Shown here piece by piece: positions 12,806-24,438 of a stretch of DNA of 64,000 nt. Where the stretch lies: contig JAESUZ010002551.1 of NCBI GenBank assembly GCA_017311185.1, positions 2,356,001 to 2,420,000 of the forward strand. Direction: 5' to 3'. Position 1 is the stretch's first letter; each line of letters opens with the position of its first letter. The stretch comes from Proteles cristata cristata (taxonomy: Eukaryota; Chordata; Mammalia; Carnivora; Hyaenidae). The notes beneath the pieces are model-generated. The model saw only the letters and a program-made list of their open reading frames with translations, did not search any database and was not told the DNA's origin. The translations under genes were made by a program, and so were the position numbers.

Positions 12806-13035
12806 CAGATAAGCAGTTTTCAGTCAGGCTTGCTCACAGGGAGAGCCAGTTGGGTGATCACACAAACATGATGGCAAATGGGGATAGGAAGTGTGGCTAG
12901 ATGTTGTGTACAGGGGGTGTGTATCTTGGTTGCTCACTTTTCTTCACCTTTGGGAAACCAGGCCTTTAGAAATCCAACTGTGCATCAGGGAGGCTGCCAC
13001 AGGCTCCTGGGCTACTAACGTGGAGAAAGACTTAC

Positions 13036-13242
13036 ATCAGGCAGTGTCTCGATGAAGGGGTGAATGTTGGCCTCCTTGGCCGCGTGCACAATCTCTTCTT
13101 GGGACACTACCCGGCTGTTGTCTCCGTAGGCAATGTTCTCAGCAATGCTGCAGTCGAACAGGATGGGCTCCTGGGACACAATGCCCATGTGTGCTCGGAG
13201 CCACTGGACATTCAGGTGCTTTATCGCTTTCCCATCAATTAG
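13036..13242 (-). CDS. ABCB1: ABCB1 exon 26 (NBD2 Q-loop and helical subdomain)
   Basis: 207 nt, phase 0, residues 1095-1163. It contains the Q-loop GIVSQEP (Gln1118), which couples NBD2 to the intracellular loops, and the following helical subdomain ending IETLPD. Ile1145, the residue whose wobble base is the human C3435T polymorphism, is encoded ATT here (13090-13092). The donor is GTAAGT and the acceptor is TTTTCAG. Confidence 0.97.
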
Positions 13243-13429
13243 CTGAAAAGGAGAGTTCACAGATAACTTCAGGACCAGCACATTTTTAACTTGGCAGAAT
13301 CAGTATTGTTACTTTATACATTAAAATTGCCAAGTACATGTGGTACTCTGTTGTTGAGTTTGGACTGTCAAAGTTAACTAAACAAGGTCATGACTGTATG
13401 CTCTGATGGTTTCCCATACATGCATGTGG

Positions 13430-13870
13430 TAGGCAGGATAACGCCTGCCCGCCTAGAGATCCATGTTCTGATCCACAAACCACTGAATGTTAGATCACAT
13501 GGCAAAAGGGAATTAAGGTATAAGGTTGCTCATCAGCTGATCTCAAAATACGATGATCTGGGATTATCCAGGTGGGCCCGAAGTAATCATGAGAGTCTTC
13601 ATGCAAGAGGGAGGAAGATAGTGTTAGTGATGCAGTGTGACAAACACTCAAGTCGTCATTGTTGGCTTTGAAGATCGAGGAAGGGGCCAGGAGCTAGAAA
13701 AAGTAAGAAAAGAGTCCCTTGGATCCTCCAGAAGGAACACAGTCCCAGGAACACATTGGTTTCAGCCTGGTGAAATCCATTCTAGACATCTGAATTTCAG
13801 AATTTGTAAGATAATAAGTTTACATTGTTTTATACCACTGAATTTGCTGGCACCTTCATTCTTATGTATT
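13430..13870 (+). repeat. Old interspersed repeat, family not assigned
   Basis: Contains blocks common to an old mammalian repeat (GGCAAAAGGGAATTAAGG, GGGATTATCCAGGTGGGCCC, TTGTTGGCTTTGAAGATCGA, TAAGATAATAAGTTTACATT). I recognise the pattern as repetitive but cannot name the family with confidence. Confidence 0.55.
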
Positions 13871-14039
13871 AGTTTCTCCCAAGAAAAGTAGCTGAGATTA
13901 AACTGGAAATAAGTAACTACTGTGAGCACTCAATGGGTTTTCAGGTCAGGCTTCTAAGAATCAGGTTTTGGAAGAAGGGGACACAGTGGTTAAATGGAAC
14001 AGAAGTTAAATGTGGGAAGGTGGGTACTATATCTGTAAG

Positions 14040-14205
14040 TAGTTGTTGATCTTGGGGAAATGAATTAATTTCTTGAACAGTTTTGTTGTGGGTAAGATGA
14101 GTATTATGATAATAAGGCCTAAACTCATAAAACTGAGTATGTCTGGATCATGTCCGGAGCCCACTCAGCACTATGCAGGGCACTGAGTAAATGCTCAAAA
14201 ATTGT
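14040..14205 (+). repeat. MIR-like SINE remnant
   Basis: Follows the MIR core layout: TTGATCTTGGGGAAATGAAT, later GTAAGATGAGTATTATGATA, ending GGGCACTGAGTAAATGCTCA. Confidence 0.6.
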
Positions 14206-15384
14206 CAGAGACCGGTAATTCTGTGCCGCTGTCATTGAAACTACAGTGGATGGAGAGAGGCCTGCAGGGGGATGAAAGGGTGGACAGACATCTGGAATGC
14301 TGAGCCAAAGGAGTAAGAAGGAGAAGCTACTTCTTCTCTAAGTGACCTGGCTCCCTGGGGAGTGCCCCTCACAGCCTTGCTCTGATGCGTGTGTCGGCCC
14401 CAAAGATCTACTTTGCAAGAGAACTCTGGTATTCCGATGAGAGCTATTCATCCCCCCTGAAGAAGACATCAGTGACTCAGCTTCAAGCTTTTTTCAGAGT
14501 GGTGGTGACTATATCCTGAGCCGTATATACTCTTTGGTTCTATGTGCCTGGCTGGGTACACCTGGGCGACAGCTGGCCAGGGGCAGGGTCCAATCTTTGC
14601 TGCAGGAACACGCCTTCTGTTTGTGAAGCTGGCAAGCGCAGGGATAGAAAACAAAGCCAGGACCTTGTTAGTACCAAGCCCAGTTGCCATGGAGACTATT
14701 CCAGCATCTGTGTTCCAGGATTTCTTATGGTGTTAAGTGAAGGTGGGAAGTAGAAGGTGGAGAGAGAGGCAATAAAAGCCACACAAGGATGTGATGAAAC
14801 AGCAGGTCTTTTTAGATGGAACACAGTACTTAAGAAATGGAAATTTCAGGAAAGAAGGAGTGGTTTAATTTTTTTTTCAAGCTTATGCTGCTGAGAGGAA
14901 AACAGACATTGCCTAACTAATATAATTAGACAAATCTGAATGATCCCATCACATTTTAATGAGTTTCCCTGTCACCCTGCATTCAGTAACACTCTTGGCT
15001 CTCTTCACCCCCCACCCACCCCCCCAAGATACACTGGAATTGGAAACTACTTAAAACCTGTGTTAGCTGAAACATCCTTTCTGTAGAGAAAACATGTTTA
15101 GAAATCCAAATATAAAAGAGATCAATGCAGAAGTTCTTTGGCTGAGGCATGGATGAAGGTCTGAGGGAAGACCAAGGAATTTTGGGGAATCAGTGAACAC
15201 TGTTCAAAAGATACTGGCCTAAATAAAAACAAGGAAAGTAAACACATTGGTTATAACAAGATTAATCCAGATTAAAATGACCAGCTATCTGTATTCCAGG
15301 TTTGTTAAATGTACTGCTGCTTTCATTAGCACAATCAAATATGTGTTATTCTGCTGTATGTATTTACTATGAAATCACAATTAC

Positions 15385-15590
15385 AGATAAAGTATTGAGC
15401 ACTGGCTATATTATAGGTCCTGTGATAATCTTATCTCATGCATTCTCTTGTTTAAACTTTACAACATCCTTTTGTGAGGTAGGTGTGGTTTTAGTCTCCA
15501 TTTTATAGATTAAAAAAAAAAGAGTGAAATGACATGCAAGAGGTCACACACTAACCAGAGGAGCTAGGATTGAATGTATACACTATAGGC
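15385..15590 (-). repeat. MIR remnant
   Basis: Reverse MIR pattern: TATTGAGCACTGGCTATATT, CTCCATTTTATAGATTA, then CAAGAGGTCACACACTAACC. Confidence 0.7.
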
Positions 15591-16186
15591 TGGGTTTTGG
15601 TAACACAAGTGTCTTGTAATTGAAAGATACCTTCTGTCCTCCCTCAAAGAGGAATGTCCCATGTTAGCTCTGGCACCTACCACCTAATAAACCGGACTAA
15701 GACAACAGGCTTCTGACAATGGTGCATGGCATGGATTGGAGAGAGGAGAAGGGAAAGGTTGGGGAAGACTCAGACCACAGCCCATTTTACAGTGAGGCTA
15801 ATGAAGTTTAGCTTCAAAGGTCCTGACCTGTAGGTAACTGCTGGGAGCTGAACCATGTTCTGGGACGGGGTGGGGTGAGGGGATGGCAGAAGGCCAGGCT
15901 GCAGTCAGGAACCTTCCAGGTGAGTATTTATGATAACCTCTCTAAAGAGAAAAGGGACCTGAATCTTTAAGGTTTTGATATTTTGTTATTTGTTTTATTA
16001 GAAGTAAATATTCACTTTGTACCTAATTTTGTATTCATAACTTTGTATTATTCTTTTATGGAGACTCCCTAGAAACGTATAACCTTCAAGCTCCACAAAA
16101 CTTGGAACCTCCCCTCTCTACAATGTGGTGGCTTCATTTTTCAAGACTCCCCAAAATTTAATCTACACCATTCAAATTTATCAGTT

Positions 16187-16335
16187 CAGTGGCTCTCAAA
16201 CAATGGATGGCACCAAAATCACCTGGGAAAATTGTAAAAATTAAAGGACCAGACCCTGACCTAATGGAATGAATCAGGGTGGCTATGTTCTTTAGCAATT
16301 CTGTAAACCATTCTGATGGATGGAGAGCCACAGCT
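16187..16335 (+). mobile_element. MER5A-like DNA transposon remnant
   Basis: Starts CAGTGGCTCTCAAAC, contains AAAATCACCTGGGAAAATTG and ends with an inverted-repeat-like GGAGAGCCACAG, as non-autonomous hAT elements do. It may continue as a second old DNA element to about 16600. Confidence 0.6.
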
Positions 16336-17739
16336 CAGGTCACTGTTTCTCAAAGTATAATTCAAGGCCAACTGATGGTCACAAAGATTTCCTGACCTCA
16401 GGGTCACATCCTTTCTTTAGTTCTTATGATCAGTCATGCTCAGATCCATACTCATTTTTACATGGCAACAAGAGCTAATTGCTCTTAACTTACTGAGTTA
16501 TTAAGGGTTACTAATTAATGTAACATTAATAAAACTTGGCACATTTTATTAGTGTTTCTTGAGGACACTTCTGCTAAGAAGTTTGGCTGTTATGCACCAC
16601 TTGGCAGTACTTCAAAGCTCTAGCACGAATGTACAGGAGCAGATAATAGTGTTCCTTAAATAGATAAAGACACTTTGTTTTCCTTGTATTATCAGTGTTG
16701 GCTTGAGATGGTTATTGTCCAAGGCACTGTCCATTCATTTCTATATTCCTCTGTGTCTACCTTTCCAGATATGAAGGGACCAAGAGGCTAAAAACTATTT
16801 CTCAGACTCCCTTTTGGCTCTGGAAGTAATGGAGGTTTTGGCAGTGAGATGCACTATGCAAAATCTGTAAGGCATAGGCTAATTCTCTTTAGGAGCAGCA
16901 GTAAACTAACACATGTGACTATGAGTATAGTAGGGAGGCCATGATATTTTTTTTATTCTTTCTAAATGGGTTATAGTTTGAAAGTTTAAGAATGAGATCT
17001 TTCATTAAATCTGCTATTTCAGCCCAAATAGGCTATATGGATATATGGTCATTGGGAGCAAATCACCTATCAACTGTAGCCCACATTACCTCTTACATCA
17101 AATGACATCTTAATGACTCACCGTTTCAACCCCATGCAATGGCTCTACTTATCTCTTAAGAACCAGCTCTAGGGCTATCTTTTATATAATTCATCAAAGT
17201 ATAGGCCTCATCTCTTCAGTGAAAGTCTTGGAGTACAGGCATTATCACCTATCATTTATTAGAGCTCAGCATTTAATGCATTGCTTACTCAACAACTATT
17301 AAAGACCATAATCTGTCCTGAGAGCTAACATTTCCTCCTGTAATTGCTTCATTACTCTCTTCCTTTAGAGTCCTTTGTTCAAAGTTCAACCACAAAACTG
17401 AAGCATTAAATCAGCATTCACAGAAAATATAACACAAGAAAGTAAAAACAGGGGACAACGCTTACGTAGCTGTTAAAAAACAGACTGAGCAGAATACAAT
17501 AAAAATATTTATGACTATAGGTTGAAAGTTTTATTTCCATGTCAGTTATTAATGCATGTGGGGCCCATGTGGAGCTGAGGCATCAATGTGACTATACATA
17601 ACAGTGTCCATTCTTGTTTGGTCAGTGTCTATGCCACTCCAGTTGTTAAATATTTTTAATATCACCTCTGAGTATGACCAGTAACTAAATAAAACTTCTT
17701 GCTATAAATTCTATTCCTTCCTAATTTGATTCTTTTCCT

Positions 17740-18420
17740 GTTCTCCACTGTAGTCACAGTGCTCCCTTCGTGACTCCCATGTCATCCACAGTACCTAAGA
17801 GAGTTCCTAACAGGCACTGAGTAAATGTTTATTAAATGTTGAATGAACAAACCTGACCCTTCATTTATTCTTTTAGTTCAGGGAATAAAAAGGAATCCCT
17901 CTATATTTCTTTATCTGCTTCCCAAATTTGTTGATTTCACTTTTTAGAAGCTATTTCAATATCCTCGCTCAATGGTTTTATCTCATCCTCAGCCATAAAA
18001 ATGCTCAAGATTTCCTCCTTGAACCTTTTCCTGGGACTCTGCTTCCCCACTCATGCTGCTGCTTTTACTGCCCTTTCTCTCACCTTTGATCTTCTAGATG
18101 ATCTGCACTCAGTCTCCACTTCTCCTTCCAGCCATCCCTCAGCCATGCTAGACTGGTTCCCCACCAACACTTCACTAAGAATAATTTAAAATGTCTTAAG
18201 TAGCCCATTAAATTGTCAAATCCTATCATGTCATGTCAGTCTTCATCTTACTCTACCTTTCCACAGCACCTGTCATTGCTAACTATCTTCTCCTTCTTGA
18301 AACATTCCTCATCCCGGGCACTTGCCTTACTTGTCTCTCCTAGCACCCCTCCCTCTCCTCTATCTTTCTGCTACTTAAATTTTTGTTGGATCCTCTCAAT
18401 AAAACAGAAATGTAACCAAA
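17740..18420. repeat. Possible L2/MIR-derived stretch
   Basis: Pyrimidine-rich sequence of the L2 type (GGCACTGAGTAAATGTTTAT; ACATTCCTCATCCCGGGCAC; TGCCTTACTTGTCTC). The orientation and ends are unclear. Confidence 0.4.
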
Positions 18421-18671
18421 GGAAGAGAAGGGAGATGGGCGATAAAAAGGCTGCTCACAAAGGAGGGCAGAGGGGCAGTTTGAGAGAGAGGCCAGAGAGG
18501 TTGGCTGGGGCAGCAGACACAGCTTGGAGATTCGTATCTAGGATGTCAGACTTTAAGTGAGACTGTTGTTTAAAGGTTGGAAAAACTGCGGCTTATAGTA
18601 AAAAATTAAACACATCCAGGCATTCCAGTGATGAAACACTTAAAACAAGGTGAATAAGAAAGCGTGCTCAC

Positions 18672-18869
18672 CACTGTGCCGGTCAAGGGGTCGTAGAACC
18701 GCTCCAGGAGCTGGACCACCGTGCTCTTCCCGCAGCCGCTGCTGCCCACCAGGGCCAGCGTCTGGCCCTTCTTCACCTCCAGGCTCAGCCCCTGAAGCAC
18801 TGGGATGTCTGGTCGAGTGGGATAGCTGAACACGACTTCATTAAATGTCACATTTCCTTCTAACGTATT
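18672..18869 (-). CDS. ABCB1: ABCB1 exon 25 (NBD2 A-loop and Walker A)
   Basis: 198 nt, phase 0, residues 1029-1094. It contains the aromatic A-loop tyrosine (FSYPTRPD, Tyr1044), which stacks on adenine, and the Walker A P-loop GSSGCGKST with Lys1076. It ends DPLTGTV. The acceptor is TTTTAG and the donor is GTGAGC. Confidence 0.97.
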
Positions 18870-19358
18870 CTAAAATCAGAACAGTAACAAAAGAGATGAT
18901 TACTGCGACCCTGAACATGCATTGTGCGGTGAACTCCCTCTATCACCAGGTGTCAGAAGACGGTGAACTTGTATTATAATTAGGCTGTATTTGTAACTGC
19001 TAGAATGTAGTAAAAGTAAGATCTAAGAGAGTCAGTGTTTTTATAGCCTGTACTGTTAATACAATGCAAATGTGATAACTCAAATCTGTTTTCTAAGAAT
19101 AAACTATATAAAATAAAACCCAATTAACAGGATTTGCTTATAAATTGGGTAGTATTTCCATCTCTCTGTAGCCTTGTTATACAAAAATGCTGGATGTTAA
19201 CAGACATTATTAGCATTTATTAAAATGACCTCATGATCTAGAAAGTTTTATTTTATTACCTGTGAATAAAAAAAAGACACATTTTATTAAATTTCCTCTT
19301 AGAATACTTTCACTCATCAGTTAGGAATCAAAACATATCATCAAAACTTCAAACTCAC
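18870..19358 (-). other. ABCB1: ABCB1 intron 24
   Basis: 489 bp, AT-rich; no repeat recognised. Confidence 0.9.
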
Positions 19359-19515
19359 GGGCGTCAGGCCTTCTGTGCTATAGCTGTCGATCATAGGGAT
19401 TTTTTCAATGATCATGATGACGTGGGCAGCTGATATTTTGGCTTTGGCATAGTCCGGAGCAAATGAACTGACCTGTCCCACTGCCATGGCACCAAAGACA
19501 ATAGCTGAGAATACC
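19359..19515 (-). CDS. ABCB1: ABCB1 exon 24 (TM12 and TMD2-NBD2 connection)
   Basis: 157 nt. The first G completes the Leu976 codon, then residues 977-1028 follow. It covers TM12, which lines the drug pocket (Phe978 and Phe983 kept), and the connector to NBD2, ending STEGLTP. The donor is GTGAGT and the acceptor is TTTGCAG. Confidence 0.96.
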
Positions 19516-20129
19516 CTGCAAACACAAAGACAAAATCTAGCGGAGTTGTGGCTATAATGCTAGACAGCTGATGGTTCTACAAGAGAGAACACTGCCTCAA
19601 AGAATGTTAAAACACAAGTTAAAAATAGAAAACAGTCAATACTTCTAGTAAGTTCTCATCAATGTAATAGATTGTAAAAGGGCCCCTCCTTTTTCATCTG
19701 TCTCTGTGTCCTCACCTTCTTGTAATGGGACTTTGCAGCTCCTCCGTTTAACAAGTGGAATTTGTTTTTCTACCCTTTGAATCTGGGTTAGCCTGTGACT
19801 GGCTTTAGCCAACAGGATGTGGTGGAAGTGACTGTTGCCAATTCTAAGCCTATGATTCAGAGGGCCTTGTGTGCTTCTCTCTCTCTCTCTCTCTGACACC
19901 ACCACAAGCCCAGCTAGCCTCTGGAGGACAAGGCACTGATGAGAGAAAGGTGTGGGGATCACAGCCAGCCAGTTCGTCGTGCTCCACACACACAAGTAAG
20001 CCTACGTGCGATCTGTTATGTCCATCCCAGATCAGCGGAACTGCCCAGCTAACCCACAGACTTGTGGGCAAATATGACTGTTTATGATTGTGTGACACTG
20101 GGGGTGAGTGGTGGGTTGTTATGTAGCAT

Positions 20130-20580
20130 GATTGTGGTATACAGGCGTCTGCAACAACGTGGATGGACCTAGCAGGCATTGTGCTAAGTCGAATAAGTCA
20201 GATTTTGAAAAAGACAAATCCCATATGATTTCACTCAAGTGGAATCTAAAAACACAAATGAATAAACAAGCAATCAAAAGTAGAATCTGACTTGTAAAGC
20301 AGAGAACAAACTGATGGTGGCCAGAGGGGAATGGGTGAGCAAAATGGGTGAAGGGGAGCGGGAGACACAGGCTTCTAGTTATGGAATGAATATGTCACAA
20401 GAATAAAAGGTGCAGCAGAGAAAATCCAGCCAGTGATATTATAATAACCTTGGATGGTAAAAGATACTAGTTGAACTTGCAGTGAGCACAGCATAACATA
20501 TAGAGAAGTGGAATCACACTATGTTGTGCACCTGAAACTAATGTGACACTGTGTGTCAACTATTAAAGTAAATAACAGAT
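20130..20580 (+). mobile_element. LINE-1 3' end
   Basis: 3'UTR of a carnivore LINE-1: AACAACGTGGATGGACCTAG, ATATGATTTCACTCAAGTGG and a GTGCACCTGAAACTAATGTG ending, then an A/T-rich tail. Confidence 0.8.
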
Positions 20581-21010
20581 CCAGGCATTGGTGCTGAAAT
20601 TACATCAGATGCTTAGAAAATGTGTGAACTGTATAGAAAAGAGTTCCTTAGAGAGACAGGTAGCATGCTGCTCTCAGGATGCACTCATATTCTTAACCTA
20701 TGACATAAAAATTTTCATAGCAGCTTAAAGCTAGGAAAGACTCCACAGGATATCAAGTCCAGCGCTCAATGTTTGTTCCATGGGCACTTCCCCTAAGTTA
20801 GCCTCCATTCTTTGTTTTAGGAAGTAGCAAGTTTGATTAAGTTTGTTGTTCAGAAGTTCTTTTTCAAATGAAGAAAAATGTATATCCTTTTGCATTACAG
20901 CCCTTACTGGAATATTTTTTAAAAGGCCCTATGTTTCTTTGATGACTCCTGTCTTTTTCAACACTCAAGCTGTCCCACTGGACACATTTCTCAACAATGC
21001 CTTTTTATTT

Positions 21011-21236
21011 ATTTTTAAAATTTTTTTTAGTGTTTTATTTATTTCTGAGAGAGAGAGAGAGACAGTGTGAGCAGGGGAAGGTCAGAGAGAGAGGGAGACA
21101 GAGAATCTGAAACAGGCTCCAGGCTCCGAGCTGGCTGTCAGCACAGAGCCCAACGTGGGGCTCGAACCCACGAACTGTGAGATCATGACCTGAGCTGAAG
21201 TCAGACACTTAACCAACTGAGCTGCCCAGGAGCCCC
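21011..21236 (-). mobile_element. Carnivore tRNA-derived SINE
   Basis: Reverse SINE flanked by exact copies of TGCCTTTTTATTT (20998 and 21237). It inserted beside the poly-T of the adjacent antisense LINE-1. Confidence 0.92.
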
Positions 21237-21249
21237 TGCCTTTTTATTT

Positions 21250-21754
21250 TTTTTTTTCTTTCCAAGTTTGTATTTAAATTCCAGGTAGTTAACATACACT
21301 ATACTATTAGTTTAGGTTTAGAATTCAGTGATTCATCACTTACATATAACACCCAATGCTCCTCAGAAGTGCCCTCCTTAGTACCCATCACCTATTTTGT
21401 CCATTCCCTCACCCATATCCCTGCTGGTCACCATCAGTGTGTCTGCTACAGTTAAGAGTCTATTTCTTGGTTTTCCTCTCTTTATTTCTTCCCCTATGTT
21501 CATCTGTTTTGTTTCTTAAATTCCACATGAGTGAAATCATATGGCATTTATCTTTCTCTGGCTTCTGTCACTTAGCATGATACTCTCTAGCTCCATCCAC
21601 ATCATAGCAAATGGAAAGATTTCATTCTTTTTGATGGCTCAGTAATATTTCATTGTGTATATATACTACCTCTCTTTATCCAATCATCAGTCAAAGGACA
21701 CTTGGACTGTTTCCACAATTTGGGATATCAATTCCACAATTTGGAATTGAAATT
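21250..21754 (-). mobile_element. LINE-1 3' end, antisense
   Basis: Poly-T start, then antisense 3'UTR and ORF2 end (ATTCCACATGAGTGAAATCA; ACTTAGCATGATACTCTCTA; GATGGCTCAGTAATATTTCA). Probable target-site copies CTCAACAATGCCTTTT (20991) and TTCAACATGCCTTTT (21754) enclose both it and the SINE. Confidence 0.82.
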
Positions 21755-22983
21755 TCAACATGCCTTTTGAAACAGTGGGCCTGGAACTAACATACTACTT
21801 GGGAACCCTCCTGGAAGAATACTATGAGCCTGTCACATCATCTCCTCTTGACTCTAAATAAATCATACAAATGGTTGGTCAATCTCAGGCTTGTCATCAT
21901 TTACCCCTGGGAGATCTTTTAAAAAATGGACTGCCTTTCAGACAAGCCTCCCTTTTCCTCTACTTGGAAGATTGATTTTCCCAATCTAAATGCTCAACCA
22001 TCAGCAACTTTTATCAATTCAATGACGTACCTTTAAGTAAAGCAATATATCAAATAGTTATCTAATCGAAGACCCAATGCCAATGATGCATGCTTTTGCT
22101 CTTTTGGTCCAAGTCATAAAAAGCTCTTGTAGATCATTTGTCAGAAAGAGATACTAAGTGGAAAATTTAAATCTTCTCTTGGGGTCGTCCTGAGCAAACT
22201 ATGATGCACACACACGCCAATGTTTCAACAGGCTGGAAATATTACACTAACACCTACGTTAGCTAAGCTGAGGTGATTCTGGTTTAAATGTAAAACTGTA
22301 TTACCACTATTTATGGTAGGCTATCAAAGGGCAGAATCTCACCCATCACCAAATCTACACACTCAGAAAGATTCTATCTACTTTTTACTACCCAACTGCA
22401 TATTTGAATACTTGGGGCTGCAATTAAGTTCAGGCCTGTCTTCTCCTGACTGAGGTACAATTTTCTGCATTCACAACAATCAGGTAGAAATCCCAATCTA
22501 GCCTTTCCCTTGTCTTTTCTGAATTTCTTTATCTCTTATCTTCTAACTGTTCTTCTTTTATCAAGGAAAGAAAATTTATGCTGGAATCTCCCAGGGCTTG
22601 CAGAATTCAATGTTCTACACCTGCTCTTTACTTGCCTTGTTGAGAGTTCTCTAAAAGGAGCTAGACACTTGGCTCTGGGTTAGGCTTCTTCCCAAATGCC
22701 AATGCCTCCTGGAAACCCCTCAGTGAATCACTACCCCATTGAGCCACAGATTCAGAAAGGTCAAAGGTATGAGTCAGCACTGGGGAGGGGAAGTCACTGA
22801 TTCCCTAAATGAAACAGGGTCCTTCAGAGATCATACAAAGAGACTCAAGAGGCAAATGCCACCTTCTGAATCACCATAATCTCTTCACAAAGCTTCACAG
22901 TAAGGTTTTCTACTTAGATATGAAGCATGTTCATCTCTGTTTTATTTCTAGGGTTGAACTCTAAATATTAACCTGATACTTAC

Positions 22984-23124
22984 AAGAGAACATCTTGAAA
23001 ATCCATGAACTGATTTGCCACCAAGTAGGCACCAAACCGGAAACAGCCAGCATAGGAAAAGTACATCATTGCCTGGGTGATGGAAAATGAGATTCCAAAG
23101 ATATGTGCTTTCCTCAAAGAGTTT
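22984..23124 (-). CDS. ABCB1: ABCB1 exon 23 (TM11)
   Basis: 141 nt. Its first A completes Arg929 and its last two bases open Leu976. It encodes the end of intracellular loop 4 ([10 protein letters not shown]), TM11 with drug-pocket Tyr950 and Tyr953 ([10 protein letters not shown]), and the short outer loop [10 protein letters not shown], which differs from the human form I recall (AHKLMSFEDV). The donor is GTAAGT and the acceptor is TTTTCAG. Confidence 0.95.
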
Positions 23125-24337
23125 CTGAAAAGGAGACATTAGGAAACTTACTTGACTTTCATTTTTCAGTCCTTAAAAAATAAGGATGGATCAGCAGTGG
23201 GATGCCAAAAACAAAAATGGGTTCTGTTTCCAAAAAAGTTAAATTTGGTCCTCATTTTCCCACTTGTGAACATTTAGGAAACTGCCTGATGGAGTATTAA
23301 CTGCACCTCAAAGTACTGAGGTAAAGTTAAAATAAGCCAAGAAAACCTGAAGAGCCCATTAGAGGTTAATAAGTGGAAGTTCCTTCTCTTGCCCCAACTT
23401 TTGGACAAACATATGCACTCTATAGTAAACATTCATTCAACACACATTTACCCAACACCTACAAGCTGCAGGGAGCATATTGGGTGACACAGAAGAATCA
23501 GTCATGTTCTTGCCCTTGGGGACCCAGGAGTTGATTACAATTATGCAGTGAGGGAACTTTATGAATAACATGTTAAGGGAAGAAAGGAGGAAGCACAACT
23601 CTCTGGAGGAGTTAGAGAAAACTTCACAAAGGTGTTAACATTGGTGGATTTTCTGAGCCATGTGAATTGGCTGGTGAGTGGGCAGCCCTCTGGGCCTCCT
23701 ACCCCTGCTTCAACCAGGTCAATTCCATTCATATCTGTTTCATATATTGGGATTACAAATGAAAACATTTTCAGGAAAAAAAACCTCTACTATTATTTTT
23801 TTTAAATCTTGAAAACTCATCAATAAGGACCAGCTCTCTCCATTTACCATATAAGAAACTGAGATTTGGGATGGGCTTACTTTTTCCAACTCTTGCTGGA
23901 GAAGCTCATTAAATTCCTTTAATACAGAAATTCTCCACTACAGAAGTGTCAAAAGAGGAAGGAAAGGCATACTCAAGACATACCACCCCCTCAGGTCCCA
24001 CAGATAGCTCAAATTTCATGTTCCATAGAGAACTCATTCCCAAGAAAAGCAAGTAATAGGGTCATTACCCAAACTTGGCATCAGAGAGTCATTCTCTATC
24101 CTCTCTCCTTCTACTTCCCATCAGCTACCCACTCTGTAGGTTCTACCTCAAAGAGGTCAGGGTCTTGTGACTTCTGTCCTGGCTAACTACAAGTGTTTCC
24201 CATTGGTTCCCTTATAGTAGCTTCTAGTAGCTTCTTCACTTGTTCCCTACCTTCTGGCCAAATTAATCCTTCTGAAAACAAGTCTGATGATTGAAAAACC
24301 TCCCCGCACTCCCCTCCCACTCTTCAGTGGTTATTAC
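23125..24337 (-). other. ABCB1: ABCB1 intron 22
   Basis: 1.2 kb. 23420-23560 has an L2/MIR-like look (CATTCATTCAACACACATTT). Otherwise nothing recognised. Confidence 0.85.
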
Positions 24338-24438
24338 CTGTATGGTACCTGCAAACTCTGTGCATACATATATTCAAACTTTTCCTCTCGAGTCAAAGAG
24401 ACAACAGTTCGGAAGTTTTCGATTGCTTCAGTAGCAAT
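24338..24438 (-). CDS. ABCB1: ABCB1 exon 22 (intracellular loop 4)
   Basis: 101 nt, phase 0 at the start; the last two bases begin Arg929. It encodes [18 protein letters not shown] and the following coupling region of intracellular loop 4, which docks on NBD1. The acceptor is GTTACAG and the donor is GTAATA. Confidence 0.95.

Larger units (their letters stand above)
9780..13035 (-). other. ABCB1: ABCB1 intron 26
   Basis: 3.3 kb with four SINEs (10717, 11510, 11959, 12595). A MER5-like piece starts at about 11309 (CAGTGGCTCTCAAACTGTAG). The remainder (9780-10716 and 10897-11300) shows nothing recognisable. Confidence 0.9.
13243..18671 (-). other. ABCB1: ABCB1 intron 25
   Basis: 5.4 kb with no carnivore SINE or LINE-1 that I can see. 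It holds an old repeat (13430-13870), two MIR copies, a MER5A-like element and an L2-like stretch. About 14460-14760 and 15600-16180 are unassigned. Confidence 0.85.
19516..22983 (-). other. ABCB1: ABCB1 intron 23
   Basis: 3.5 kb. 19660-20110 is an old repeat-like stretch (CTAACCCACAGACTTGTGGG block, possibly a solo LTR or DNA element, family unassigned). A LINE-1 3' end, a SINE and a second LINE-1 3' end follow. 21770-22983 shows nothing clear. Confidence 0.85.

Noticed and set aside
22948..23139. 63-codon minus-strand frame across exon 23
   Set aside because: It is the wrong frame over the exon. The true frame (offset by one) gives the TM11 sequence and fits the neighbouring exon phases.
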